Origin: Streptomyces katrae
GTDB lineage: Bacteria; Actinomycetota; Actinomycetes; Streptomycetales; Streptomycetaceae
NCBI RefSeq assembly: GCF_002028425.1
Contig: NZ_CP020042.1
Location: 1,302,001 to 1,366,000, forward strand
Reading direction: 5' to 3'
Length of the DNA stretch: 64,000 bases
In this document: piece after piece, positions 18,248-26,215 of the stretch
How positions within the stretch are numbered: position 1 is the stretch's first letter
How the letters are laid out: each line of letters begins with the position of its first letter
The notes under the pieces: generated by a model
The model's database searches: none
Seen by the model: the letters and a program-made list of their open reading frames with translations, nothing else
What the model was told of the DNA's origin: nothing
Translations under genes and position numbers: made by a program

Positions 18248-18907
18248 ATGCCCGCCCACGCCCCCGATCCGGTCCACCACCCCTGCTTCGCCCGGTTCTA
18301 CGCCCGCGCCAGCACCGCCGCCGAGACCCGCGCCGGAATCGGGGCGCTGCGCGAGGAACTGCTGCGGGGGGTGTCCGGCCGCGTCATCGAGATCGGGGCC
18401 GGCAACGGCCTGAACTTCGCGCACTACCCCCGCACGGTCTCCGAGGTCGTCGCGGTCGAGCCGGAGCGCACGCTGCGCCGGCTCGCAGCGGCCGCCGCCC
18501 TGCGTGCCGAGGTGCCGGTGGACCTGGTACCGGGTGTCGCCGAGGCCCTGCCGGTCAAGAGCGAGGCCTTCGACGCCGCCGTCGCCTCGCTGGTGCTGTG
18601 CACCGTACGGAACCTGCCGCGCGCCCTCAGCGAACTGCACCGGGTCCTGCGCCCCGGCGCCGAGCTGCGGTTCCTGGAGCACGGGATCGCCCCCGGGCCC
18701 GGGATGGCCTCGGTGCAGCGGGCGCTGGACAGGACGGTGTGGCCCCGCCTGTTCGGAGGGTGCCACACCGCCCGCGACCCGCTCGCCGCGATCGAGGCGG
18801 CCGGGTTCCGGATCACCGCGCACCGCTCCTTCCGGCTACCGGAGCGCGGCCCGTCCCTCCCGACCTCGTACTGCGTCATCGGCTCGGCCCGCCGCTCGGA
18901 CGACTAG
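18248..18907 (+). CDS. Class I SAM-dependent methyltransferase (METTL7-like)
   Basis: This 219-residue methyltransferase has the SAM motif VIEIGAGNGLNFAHYP (about residues 45-60), an acidic post-I residue in VAVEPERTL, and the segment VLRPGAELRFLEHG. The C-terminal GGCHTARDPLAAIEAAGF is like METTL7-type thiol or lipid methyltransferases rather than BioC, despite the biotin neighbours. CGGAGG precedes the ATG. The stop codon TAG straddles the left end of an IS element: its TA is the target-site dinucleotide and its G the first base of the inverted repeat, so insertion left the protein unchanged. Substrate unknown. Confidence 0.85.
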   Translation: MPAHAPDPVHHPCFARFYARASTAAETRAGIGALREELLRGVSGRVIEIGAGNGLNFAHYPRTVSEVVAVEPERTLRRLAAAAALRAEVPVDLVPGVAEALPVKSEAFDAAVASLVLCTVRNLPRALSELHRVLRPGAELRFLEHGIAPGPGMASVQRALDRTVWPRLFGGCHTARDPLAAIEAAGFRITAHRSFRLPERGPSLPTSYCVIGSARRSDD

Positions 18908-18974
18908 GGCCTGTGTGATGTCGTGATCAGTTGCTGGGTTCTGCCCTCTTCGTGGAGCGGAACCCGGTAGGACT

Positions 18975-19454
18975 GTGGCCGTGACGCGTAGGCAACTGAC
19001 CGATGCCCAGTGGAAGTTCATCGAGCCGTACCTGCCGATCGGCAGGTACGGACCGTACCCCGAGCGACTGCGGGAACAGTTCGAAGGGGTGATCTGGCGG
19101 TTCCGGTCCAGTGCCCAGTGGCGGGAGATGCCCGCTGAGTTCGGGCCCTGGGCCACCGTCTACGGGCGCTTCCGCGTCTGGCGGGACGCCGGCGTCTTCT
19201 CCGCCCTGCTGGAAGGCCTGATCGCCGCAGCGGCCCGCACCGGGAGAACGGACTTGTCGCTGGTCAGCGTGGACTCCACCACGGTCCGCGCCCACCACGA
19301 CGCCGCCGGGATGCGTATCGGCGAGGACCTCATGGAGGCCCTGGAAGAGGCTGCGCGCGAGCAGGAGGAGGCCCGGAAAAAAGGGGCGGACCGGAGGAAC
19401 AGAACGGACAGGCCGAGCGCCGGCGCGTCCGGCTCAGACGCAAGCTCCGCATGA
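18975..19454 (+). CDS. IS5-family transposase, frame A
   Basis: This is the N-terminal half of a DDE transposase, starting at GTG 18975 (or GTG 18981, which has better spacing from AGGA). RQLTDAQWKFIEPYLP and FRVWRDAGVFSALLEG are typical of the IS427 group, and the first catalytic Asp is in SVDSTTVRAHHDAAG. In frame the product continues past a run of six A to a short tail. A -1 slip at A-AAA-AAG (19377-19383) would instead read KKRGGPEEQNGQ and enter frame B, giving the active fusion protein. Confidence 0.9.
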   Translation: MAVTRRQLTDAQWKFIEPYLPIGRYGPYPERLREQFEGVIWRFRSSAQWREMPAEFGPWATVYGRFRVWRDAGVFSALLEGLIAAAARTGRTDLSLVSVDSTTVRAHHDAAGMRIGEDLMEALEEAAREQEEARKKGADRRNRTDRPSAGASGSDASSA

Positions 19455-19960
19455 AGGAAGCCCTGCTCGGCAGGTCCCGCGGTGGACTGACGACCAAGAT
19501 TCATCTCGCCGCGGACCGGCAATGCCGTCCGCTCGCGTTCGTCCTGACCGTCGGACAGGCCGCCGACAGCCCTCAGTTCATCCCTGTGCTGGGCAAGGTG
19601 CGGGTCCGGCTGCCCGTCGGCCGCCCCCGCACCAGACCCGGCGCGGTCGCCGCGGACAAGGCCTACTCATCCCGCGGCAACCGCACCTACCTGCGCAAAC
19701 GCAACATCAAGGCAGTCATCCCGGAGAAGAAGGACCAGGCCGCCAACCGGAAGAAGAAGGGCGCAAGGGGCGGCCGGCCCGTCAGCCACGACGCCGGCCT
19801 CTACAAAGAGCGGAACACCGTCGAACGCCTGATCAACAAGCTGAAGGCCTGGCGAGGCATCGCCACCCGCTACGACAAGGCGCCCCAGAGCTACCTCGCC
19901 GGCCTCCACCTCCGCGCCACAATGATCTGGATCGACGACCTCCTGAAGACCGCCGACTGA
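19451..19960 (+). CDS. IS5-family transposase, frame B
   Basis: This is the C-terminal half of the transposase, shown from its first in-frame ATG, though expression is probably by -1 frameshift from frame A with the junction near 19380. It holds the second catalytic Asp in AADKAYSS and the catalytic Glu in ERNTVERLINKLKAWRGIATRYD, so the DDE triad is complete. The basic segment KKKDQAANRKKKGARGGR-like region is typical. It ends 20 bases before the right inverted repeat tip. Confidence 0.9.
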   Translation: MKEALLGRSRGGLTTKIHLAADRQCRPLAFVLTVGQAADSPQFIPVLGKVRVRLPVGRPRTRPGAVAADKAYSSRGNRTYLRKRNIKAVIPEKKDQAANRKKKGARGGRPVSHDAGLYKERNTVERLINKLKAWRGIATRYDKAPQSYLAGLHLRATMIWIDDLLKTAD

Positions 19961-19980
19961 TCACAACATCACACAGGCCC

Positions 19981-20008
19981 TAGGGCCTGTCTGACAATTC
20001 GCGCCGGA
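19981..20008. other. IS-end-like sequence next to the IS5 element
   Basis: Directly outside the right end the genomic sequence reads TAGGGCCTGTCTGACAATTC. Its first eight bases after TA repeat the tip of the IS (GGGCCTGT), so it looks like the end of a related but different element or a relic. Confidence 0.35.
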
Positions 20009-20476
20009 TCAGCCCTGGGCCAGGCTGATCTGGTCGTTGAAGACCACCCACTTCTGCCCCTGGTCGGCCTGGTCGCAGGGCTTCGTGGCGACGCTGGGGT
20101 TCCCCCAGGCGTTGGCGAGGCAGTAGGCGGGGGCGAAGGTGAGGGAGATCCCCTGGCCCGAGACGTTCCAGTACTGGCCCTGGTCGTTGGGGTTGCACGG
20201 CTTCGTGCTCACCTGCGTGCTGTTCCAGGTGTTGGCCAGACAGTAGGCGCGGGCGCCGGCGAGGGAGATCTGGTTGCCGGAGACGGTCCACTGCTGGCCC
20301 TGGTCGTTGGCGTCGCAGGGCTTCGAGGAGATGTTCGGGGTCCCCCAGGCGTTGGCGAGGCAGTACCGGCCGGGGACGGCGGCCTGCTGGACGGCGCCCG
20401 CCCCACCGGCCGGGAGCAGGGAGGCCGTCAGGGCCAGGGCGGCGAGGGCGACGGTCTTGCGGAAGGAGATTCCCAT
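20009..20476 (-). CDS. Small secreted ricin-type beta-trefoil (QxW) lectin-like protein
   Basis: This 155-residue exported protein has a signal peptide (FRKTVALAALALTASLLPAGGAGA) followed by three near-identical repeats of about 40 residues. Each starts YCLANAW or YCLANTW and carries two Cys, KPC and DQGQ[QYK]W. Three QxW repeats make one beta-trefoil, a fold that binds sugars in ricin-B and xylanase-associated CBM13 modules. Here it stands alone without a catalytic domain, so a free lectin or inhibitor role is an inference. The start MGISFRK at 20476 gives a normal signal peptide, though its ribosome site is weak. Confidence 0.8.
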   Translation of the reverse strand: MGISFRKTVALAALALTASLLPAGGAGAVQQAAVPGRYCLANAWGTPNISSKPCDANDQGQQWTVSGNQISLAGARAYCLANTWNSTQVSTKPCNPNDQGQYWNVSGQGISLTFAPAYCLANAWGNPSVATKPCDQADQGQKWVVFNDQISLAQG

Positions 20477-20829
20477 GATGCGGATTCCATTCTCGAAGGC
20501 AGGCCGGAGCGGTGGGCACACGACCGGAATGAGGGTGGTTCGGCGCGGATCCGAGCGCAGGGAAATTGATATCAGCGATCACCCGACGGTTGACGAAATC
20601 CGCCCGCCCTGCCACCCGAACCGCCCAGTCCCCGGATCATCCGATGATCGCCGATCATGGCTCCCATCTGGGATTCCTTTTCGTCACGCCCCCGACCTGC
20701 GACGTCCCACCCGCCGAAACGTTCCGGATATCCGGCTCCCCCATAATCCCGACGCCCGGATGCGAGCGATATCGAGCCAATATCCCCAGAATAAACGGTC
20801 AGGCATTGTGGAATGTGGCCGAAAATCCC
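20477..20829. other. Long AT-richer leader upstream of the trefoil gene
   Basis: This 353-base noncoding stretch lies between two minus-strand genes and has clearly lower GC than its surroundings. It contains several GATCAT/ATGATC motifs at 20635-20657, including ATCAT-CCG-ATGAT (20636-20648), and AT-rich GATATC-type clusters. It probably holds the promoter and operator of the trefoil gene. I found no riboswitch consensus that I recognise. Confidence 0.4.
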
Positions 20830-21258
20830 TTACGCGCCGGCCAGCGGCTTGACCCACCGGGTCCAGACCTCCTCCGGGTGGTAGCCGGCCGCGTCCCACG
20901 CGCCGTGGGCCTGCTCGTTCCCGTCGAGCACCATCGCGTCGGCGCGCCGGCCGCCCAACTCCACGAACCGGGCCTCGGCGGCGGCCAGTAGCGCCGACCC
21001 GATCCCCCGCCGGCGGTGGGCCGGGTGGACCGCGAGGCGGTACAGGTGGCAGCGCCAGCCGTCGAACCCCGCGATCACGGTGCCGACGAGCTCCCCGTCG
21101 CGCCAGGCGAGCAGCAGGGCCTGCGGGTCGCGGGCGTGCAGCCGCTCGATCCCGGCCAGGTCGTCGCTGATGCTCGTGCCCTTGGCGGCGGTCTTCCAGA
21201 AATCCAGTACGGCGGGCAGGTCCGCGGCGGACGCCGGCCCGAGATGAAGATCGTCCAT
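20830..21258 (-). CDS. GNAT family N-acetyltransferase
   Basis: This 142-residue single-domain GNAT has the acetyl-CoA motif A as LAVHPAHRRRGIGSALLAAAE (about residues 75-95) and the motif B region in QAHGAWDAAGYHPEEV. It would transfer acetyl from acetyl-CoA to an unidentified amine. The ATG at 21258 (MDDLHLGPASAADL) gives the usual start; the frame could extend eight codons upstream. It stands alone. Confidence 0.82.
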   Translation of the reverse strand: MDDLHLGPASAADLPAVLDFWKTAAKGTSISDDLAGIERLHARDPQALLLAWRDGELVGTVIAGFDGWRCHLYRLAVHPAHRRRGIGSALLAAAEARFVELGGRRADAMVLDGNEQAHGAWDAAGYHPEEVWTRWVKPLAGA

Positions 21259-21499
21259 GCGGCGATCCCACCACCCGCGCACCCTGGGCCAAAAGGAGGA
21301 GCCATCGCCTTTGCCTTTCCTTTACCATGTGGTCAGGGTCCCTGCCGGACCCCGGCCCCCGGACCCCCGTCCGAGCCCTCCCGACCGAAAGGTGTGAGCG
21401 TCCGCCCATGGGCGAGCCTCCCAGTACCCGGCATTCCGCAACGCGACATCGCGCGGTACCCCTCCCCCTGGCCGATCATGGGACGGAGGTGATCGACCG

Positions 21500-22840
21500 A
21501 TGACCGAAGTGCTCCTGCTCGTCGTGGCACTGCTGCTCTGCGTTGCCTGTGGGGTCTTCGTCGCCGCCGAGTTCTCGCTGACCACCGTCGAGCGCAGCGA
21601 GCTCGAACGGGCCGTCGAGCGCGGCGAGCGCGGCGCGGACAGCGCCCTGGCCGCCGTCCGCAGCCTGACCTTCCAGCTCTCCGGCGCCCAGCTCGGCATC
21701 ACCGTGACCGGCCTGGTCATCGGCATGATCTCCAAGCCTTCGATCGCCGCCCTGCTCGCGGGCCCCTTCAAGGCCGTGGGCCTGTCGGCAGCGGCCGCTT
21801 CCTCCACCGCCCTGGTGCTCGGCACCGTCCTGTCGACGGTGGTGCTGATGGTCGTCGGCGAGCTGGTCCCCAAGAACTGGGCGATCTCCTCCCCCCTGGC
21901 CGTCGCCAAGCGCGTGGCGACCATGCAGCGGGTGTTCAGCCGCGCCTTCAAGCCGCTGATCAGCCACCTCAACACCACCGCCAACCACCTGGTCCGGCGG
22001 CTGGGCCTGGAGCCCGCCGAGGAGCTCGCCTCGGCGCGCAGCCCCGAGGAGCTGGTGGCCCTGGCCCGGCACTCCGCCAAGGCGGGCGCGCTGGAGAAGG
22101 ACACGGCCGAGCTGTTCGTGCGGACCCTGAACCTGGCCGACCTGACCGCCGAGAACGTGATGACCCCGCGCGTGCAGGTCACCGCCCTGGACGTGCAGAC
22201 CACCGCCGAGGACGTGGCCAACGCGACCATGGCCACCGGCCTGTCCCGCTTCCCCGTCTACCGGGGCAGCCTCGACACCGTCGTCGGCACGGTCCACATC
22301 AAGGACGTCCTGGCCCTGCCCGCCGAGGAGCGCCACCGCCACCCGGTGTCGCAGCTGCTGCGCGAGCCGCTCCTGGTACCGGAGTCGCTGACCGTCGACC
22401 GGCTGCTGGACCGGCTGTCCGGCAGGCAGACGATGGCCGTCGTGATCGACGAGTACGGCGGCACGGCCGGTGTGGCCACCCTGGAGGACATCGTCGAGGA
22501 GGTCGTCGGCGAGGTGCGCGACGAGCACGACCCGCATGAGACCTCCGACCTCGCCCCGGCCGGCACGGACGAGTCCGGCCGCGCTCTGTACTCGGCCGAC
22601 GGCGCCGCCCGCACCGACCAGCTCCGGCGGATCGGCCTGCGGGTGCCCGAGGGCCCGTACGAGACCCTGGCCGGGCTGATAGCCGCCGAGCTGGGCCGGA
22701 TCCCGGCCGTCGGCGACCGGCTGGAACTGGACGGCTGGCGGCTGGACGTGGTCGACGCGAGCGGTCGCCGCGCCGCCCGCGTCCTGCTCCACGCGCCGAC
22801 CGAGACGCCCGGCGACGAGGCCCCGGAGGGGGAGCGATGA
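21500..22840 (+). CDS. CNNM/CorC-type membrane protein with CBS pair
   Basis: This 446-residue hemolysin-C/CNNM-family transporter has an N-terminal DUF21 transmembrane domain (about residues 1-200, starting LLLVVALLLCVACGVFVAAEF), tandem CBS domains (about 215-340, with MTPRVQVTALD and VVIDEYGGTAGVATLEDIVEE) and a C-terminal CorC_HlyC domain. Relatives export or sense Mg2+/Co2+. The ATG has an almost ideal GGAGGTGATC upstream. It overlaps the following paralogue by four bases (ATGA), so the two probably form a heteromeric or co-regulated pair. Confidence 0.9.
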   Translation: MTEVLLLVVALLLCVACGVFVAAEFSLTTVERSELERAVERGERGADSALAAVRSLTFQLSGAQLGITVTGLVIGMISKPSIAALLAGPFKAVGLSAAAASSTALVLGTVLSTVVLMVVGELVPKNWAISSPLAVAKRVATMQRVFSRAFKPLISHLNTTANHLVRRLGLEPAEELASARSPEELVALARHSAKAGALEKDTAELFVRTLNLADLTAENVMTPRVQVTALDVQTTAEDVANATMATGLSRFPVYRGSLDTVVGTVHIKDVLALPAEERHRHPVSQLLREPLLVPESLTVDRLLDRLSGRQTMAVVIDEYGGTAGVATLEDIVEEVVGEVRDEHDPHETSDLAPAGTDESGRALYSADGAARTDQLRRIGLRVPEGPYETLAGLIAAELGRIPAVGDRLELDGWRLDVVDASGRRAARVLLHAPTETPGDEAPEGER

Positions 22841-23856
22841 CCGCGATCCAGCTGCTGATCGGCCTGGCGACCCTGGTCGTCAACGCCTTCTTCGTCGGCG
22901 CGGAGTTCGCGCTGATCTCGGTCCGGCGCAGCCAGATCGAGCCGTCCGCCGAACAGGGCGACCGGCGGGCCCGTGCGGTCGTCTGGGGCCTGGAGCACGT
23001 GTCGGCGCTGATGGCTGCGGCCCAGCTGGGCATCACGCTGTGCACCCTGGTGCTGGGCGTGGTGGCCGAGCCGGCCATCGCGCACCTGCTGAGCCCGCTG
23101 CTCGACGCCGTCGGGGTCCCCTCCGGGGTGACCCACGCGATCTCCTTCGTGATCGCGCTGGCCCTGGCCACCTACCTGCACATGCTCTTCGGCGAGATGG
23201 TGCCCAAGAACGTGGCGCTGGCCGAGCCGGTGCGCACCGCCCTGCTGCTGGGGCCGCCGCTGGTGGCCATGACCCACGCGCTCAAGCCGGTGATCTTCGC
23301 GATCAACGCCTTCGCCAACACCCTGCTGAGGCTGCTGCGGGTGGACGCGAAGGGCGAGGTCGCGGCCACGTTCTCGGACGACGAGCTGGCCCGGATGGTG
23401 AAGGACTCCAGCGACGCCGGGCTGATCGACGACCGGGCGAGCGAGCGGCTGCACGACGCCCTGGAGCTGGGGCGGCGTCCGGTCGCCGATGTGGTGCTGC
23501 CCGTGGACCGGGTGGTCACGGCCCGGCAGGGCATCACCGCCGCCGGGCTGGAAGGGCTGTCGGCCGAGTCGGGCTACTCCCGCTTCCCGGTCGTCGACGG
23601 GCAGCGGCGGATCCTGGGCTACCTGCACGTCAAGGACGCCCTGGACGTGGTGGAGCGGGCCGAGCCCTTCCCGGTGTCCGCACTGCGGCCGATCGCCCAG
23701 GTGCGGGCGGAGACCCCGCTGGACGACGTGCTGACCGCCATGCGGGCCAGCCGTACCCACCTGGCGGCGGTCCTGGGGGCGGACGGGGCCATGACGGGGC
23801 TGGTGACGATGGAGGACGTGCTGCGCGAGCTGTTCGGCAAGCCGGCCTCCGCTTAG
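22837..23856 (+). CDS. Second CNNM-type membrane protein with CBS pair
   Basis: This 339-residue paralogue of the upstream gene has a DUF21 domain (residues 1-200, with FFVGAEFALISVRRSQIE and FGEMVPKNVALAEP) and a CBS pair ending LVTMEDVLRELFGKPASA. It lacks the C-terminal CorC_HlyC domain present in its partner. The ATG overlaps the upstream stop by four bases. Both copies share the E-P-K-N core motif of the family. Ion specificity is not visible from sequence. Confidence 0.9.
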   Translation: MTAIQLLIGLATLVVNAFFVGAEFALISVRRSQIEPSAEQGDRRARAVVWGLEHVSALMAAAQLGITLCTLVLGVVAEPAIAHLLSPLLDAVGVPSGVTHAISFVIALALATYLHMLFGEMVPKNVALAEPVRTALLLGPPLVAMTHALKPVIFAINAFANTLLRLLRVDAKGEVAATFSDDELARMVKDSSDAGLIDDRASERLHDALELGRRPVADVVLPVDRVVTARQGITAAGLEGLSAESGYSRFPVVDGQRRILGYLHVKDALDVVERAEPFPVSALRPIAQVRAETPLDDVLTAMRASRTHLAAVLGADGAMTGLVTMEDVLRELFGKPASA

Positions 23857-23896
23857 CCCCGCCGGCCCGGGCGCTGCGGTGCCCGGCCCGGCGGGG
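23857..23896 (+). terminator. Terminator after the CNNM pair
   Basis: Arms of 16 bases with one mismatch (CCCCGCCGGCCCGGGC and its partner) flank an 8-base loop, starting immediately at the end of the CNNM stop codon. Confidence 0.65.
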
Positions 23897-23927
23897 CCGG
23901 GGTACCGCGCGGTAGCATCGCTGCGCC

Positions 23928-24710
23928 ATGGGGATGAATGTGTCTTACACCAGTTTCGTCGCGGTCGGCGACTCCTTCACCGAGGGCATGTCCGACCTGC
24001 TTCCGGACGGCTCCTACCGGGGCTGGGCCGATGTCCTGGCCGCCCGGCTGGCGGCCCGCGAGCCGGGCTTCCGCTACGCCAACCTCGCGGTGCGCGGGAA
24101 GCTGATCGGGCAGATCGCCGAGGACCAGGCGCCCGCCGCCGCGGCGATGGGCGCGGACGTGGTGACCCTGGTCGGCGGCCTGAACGACGCCCTGCGGCCG
24201 AAGGTGGACATGGGGCGGGTCCGGGGCCACCTGGAGGCCGCCGTGGAGGTGCTGGCGCCCTCCTGCGGGCGCCTGGTCCTGATGCGCTCGCCGGGCCGGC
24301 ACGGTCCGGTGATGGAACGCTTCCGGCCGCGCATGGAGGAGCTCTTCGGCATCCTCGAGGAGCTGGCCGCTCGCCACGGGGCGCTGCTGGTGGACCTGTA
24401 CGGGGCGCCCGTGCTCGGGGACCCGCGCCTGTGGGACGCCGACCGGCTGCACCTGACGGCCGAGGGGCACCGCCGGGTCGCGGAGGCCGTCTGGCAGGCC
24501 CTGGGCCTGCCCGCCGAGGACGACTGGACGGCGGCCCTGCCGCCCGCCTCCGCCCCCGGCTGGGGCGTGCGGCGCACCGAGGACCTGCGCTTCGCGAAGC
24601 GGCACCTGCTGCCCTGGATCGGCCGGCGGCTGACGGGACGCTCCTCGGGCGACGGCCGCCCCCCGAAGCGGCCGGAGCTTCTGCCATACCCGGCCTCCCC
24701 GCTCTTGTAG
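23928..24710 (+). CDS. SGNH/GDSL-family hydrolase
   Basis: This 260-residue SGNH esterase or lipase has block I VAVGDSFTEGM (nucleophile Ser16), block II Gly in the NLAVRG region, block III GGLND (Asn) and block V WDADRLHLTAEGH (Asp and His). There is no signal peptide, so it is probably cytosolic. No Shine-Dalgarno is seen; TAGCAT at 23913-23918 lies nine bases before the ATG and could be the -10 of a leaderless transcript. A second ATG two codons in is equally possible. Substrate unknown. Confidence 0.87.
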   Translation: MGMNVSYTSFVAVGDSFTEGMSDLLPDGSYRGWADVLAARLAAREPGFRYANLAVRGKLIGQIAEDQAPAAAAMGADVVTLVGGLNDALRPKVDMGRVRGHLEAAVEVLAPSCGRLVLMRSPGRHGPVMERFRPRMEELFGILEELAARHGALLVDLYGAPVLGDPRLWDADRLHLTAEGHRRVAEAVWQALGLPAEDDWTAALPPASAPGWGVRRTEDLRFAKRHLLPWIGRRLTGRSSGDGRPPKRPELLPYPASPLL

Positions 24711-24767
24711 CAAGCCACAATTGCGGGCGGTGCCCCCACCTGCGTAAACGCACAGCTCGAGCCCCAG

Positions 24768-24773
24768 TAGAAT
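24768..24773 (+). promoter_or_regulatory. -10 hexamer of a probable leaderless purB transcript
   Basis: TAGAAT stands eight bases before the purB GTG with no Shine-Dalgarno in between, so transcription would begin at or next to the start codon. The -35 region is poor. Confidence 0.45.
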
Positions 24774-24781
24774 CCCTACAC

Positions 24782-26215
24782 GTGACAGCCAAGCCCCGCA
24801 TCCCCAATGTCCTGGCCGGCCGCTACGCCTCCGCGGAGCTCGCCGTCCTGTGGTCCCCCGAGTACAAGGTGACGCTGGAGCGGCGGCTGTGGCTCGCCGT
24901 CCTGCGCGCCCAGAAGGACCTCGGCATCGAGGTCCCGGACGCCGCCCTCGCCGACTACGAGCGCGTCCTGGAGACCGTCGACCTCGGCTCCATCGCCGAG
25001 CGCGAGAAGGTCACCCGGCACGACGTGAAGGCCCGGATCGAGGAGTTCAACGCCCTCGCCGGCCACGAGCACGTGCACAAGGGCATGACCTCCCGCGACC
25101 TCACCGAGAACGTCGAGCAGCTGCAGATCCGGCTCTCGCTGGAGCTGGCCCGCGACCGCACCGTCGCCGTGCTGGCGCGTCTGGGCAAGCTCGCCGGCGA
25201 GCACGCCGAGCTGGTCATGGCCGGCCGCTCCCACAACGTGGCCGCGCAGGCCACCACCCTCGGCAAGCGCTTCGCGACCGCCGCCGACGAGCTGCTGGTG
25301 GCCTACGACCGCCTGGAGAACCTGCTCGAGCGCTACCCGCTGCGCGGGATCAAGGGCCCGGTCGGCACCGCCCAGGACATGCTCGACCTGCTCGGCGGGG
25401 ACGCCGCCAAGCTGGCCGACCTGGAGCAGCGCATCGCCGCACACCTCGGCTTCTCCCAGGCCTTCACCTCGGTCGGCCAGGTCTACCCCCGTTCCCTCGA
25501 CTACGACGTGGTCACCGCCCTGGTGCAGCTGGCCGCCGCCCCGTCGTCGATCGCCAAGACGATCCGCCTGATGGCCGGCCACGAGCTGGTCACCGAGGGC
25601 TTCAAGCCCGGCCAGGTCGGCTCCTCCGCGATGCCGCACAAGATGAACACCCGCTCCTGCGAGCGCGTGAACGGCCTGATGGTCATCCTGCGCGGCTACG
25701 CCTCGATGACGGGCGAGCTGGCCGGCGACCAGTGGAACGAGGGCGACGTCTCCTGCTCCGTCGTCCGCCGGGTGGCCCTGCCGGACGCCTTCTTCGCCTT
25801 CGACGGCCTGCTGGAGACCTTCCTGACGGTCCTCGACGAGTTCGGTGCCTTCCCGGCCGTCGTGGCCCGCGAGCTGGACCGCTACCTGCCGTTCCTCGCG
25901 ACCACCAAGGTGCTGATGGGCGCGGTGCGGGCCGGCGTGGGCCGCGAGGCCGCCCACGAGGTCATCAAGGAGCACGCCGTCGCCTCCGCCCTGGCCATGC
26001 GCGAGCAGGGCGCCGAGCGCAACGAGCTCCTCGACAAGCTCGCGGCCGACGAGCGGATGCCGCTGGACCGCGCGCAGCTGGACGCCCTGATGGCCGACAA
26101 GCTGTCCTTCACGGGCGCTGCGGGCGACCAGGTCGCGAGCGTGGTCTCCCGTATCGAGGCCATCGCCAAGGAGCACCCGGAAGCCGCCGGTTACGCCCCC
26201 GGGTCGATCCTCTGA
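24782..26215 (+). CDS. purB: Adenylosuccinate lyase
   Basis: This 477-residue fumarase-superfamily enzyme catalyses two fumarate eliminations in purine synthesis (SAICAR to AICAR, adenylosuccinate to AMP). The signature is GSSAMPHKMNTRSCERV, with the catalytic Ser loop in it, and the general-acid region is EHVHKGMTSRDLTENVEQL-like near residue 85. I chose the GTG at 24782 (MTAKPRIPNVLAGRY) because it gives the family start and lies at a putative leaderless start site. It is followed with a four-base overlap by a Mug-type glycosylase. Confidence 0.96.
   Translation: MTAKPRIPNVLAGRYASAELAVLWSPEYKVTLERRLWLAVLRAQKDLGIEVPDAALADYERVLETVDLGSIAEREKVTRHDVKARIEEFNALAGHEHVHKGMTSRDLTENVEQLQIRLSLELARDRTVAVLARLGKLAGEHAELVMAGRSHNVAAQATTLGKRFATAADELLVAYDRLENLLERYPLRGIKGPVGTAQDMLDLLGGDAAKLADLEQRIAAHLGFSQAFTSVGQVYPRSLDYDVVTALVQLAAAPSSIAKTIRLMAGHELVTEGFKPGQVGSSAMPHKMNTRSCERVNGLMVILRGYASMTGELAGDQWNEGDVSCSVVRRVALPDAFFAFDGLLETFLTVLDEFGAFPAVVARELDRYLPFLATTKVLMGAVRAGVGREAAHEVIKEHAVASALAMREQGAERNELLDKLAADERMPLDRAQLDALMADKLSFTGAAGDQVASVVSRIEAIAKEHPEAAGYAPGSIL

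Larger units (their letters stand above)
18907..19980 (+). mobile_element. IS5-family (IS427-like) insertion sequence
   Basis: This 1074-bp element is flanked by TA direct repeats (18905-18906 and 19981-19982, inside CTAG-like sites). The terminal inverted repeats of about 24 bp start GGGCCTGTGTGATGT and differ at one position (CGTGATCAG on the left, TGTGATCAG on the right when complemented). It contains two overlapping reading frames joined by a -1 slip site at 19377-19383. Everything needed for transposition appears intact. Confidence 0.9.

Noticed and set aside
18248..18907. BioC (malonyl-ACP methyltransferase) of the biotin cluster
   Set aside because: The C-terminal GGCHTARD region matches METTL7-like enzymes; it is separated from bioD by a repeat array and has its own ribosome site.
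21283..21499. Metal riboswitch (M-box or yybP-ykoY) before the CNNM pair
   Set aside because: I could not match any consensus core; the spacer shows only short GC-rich inverted stretches.
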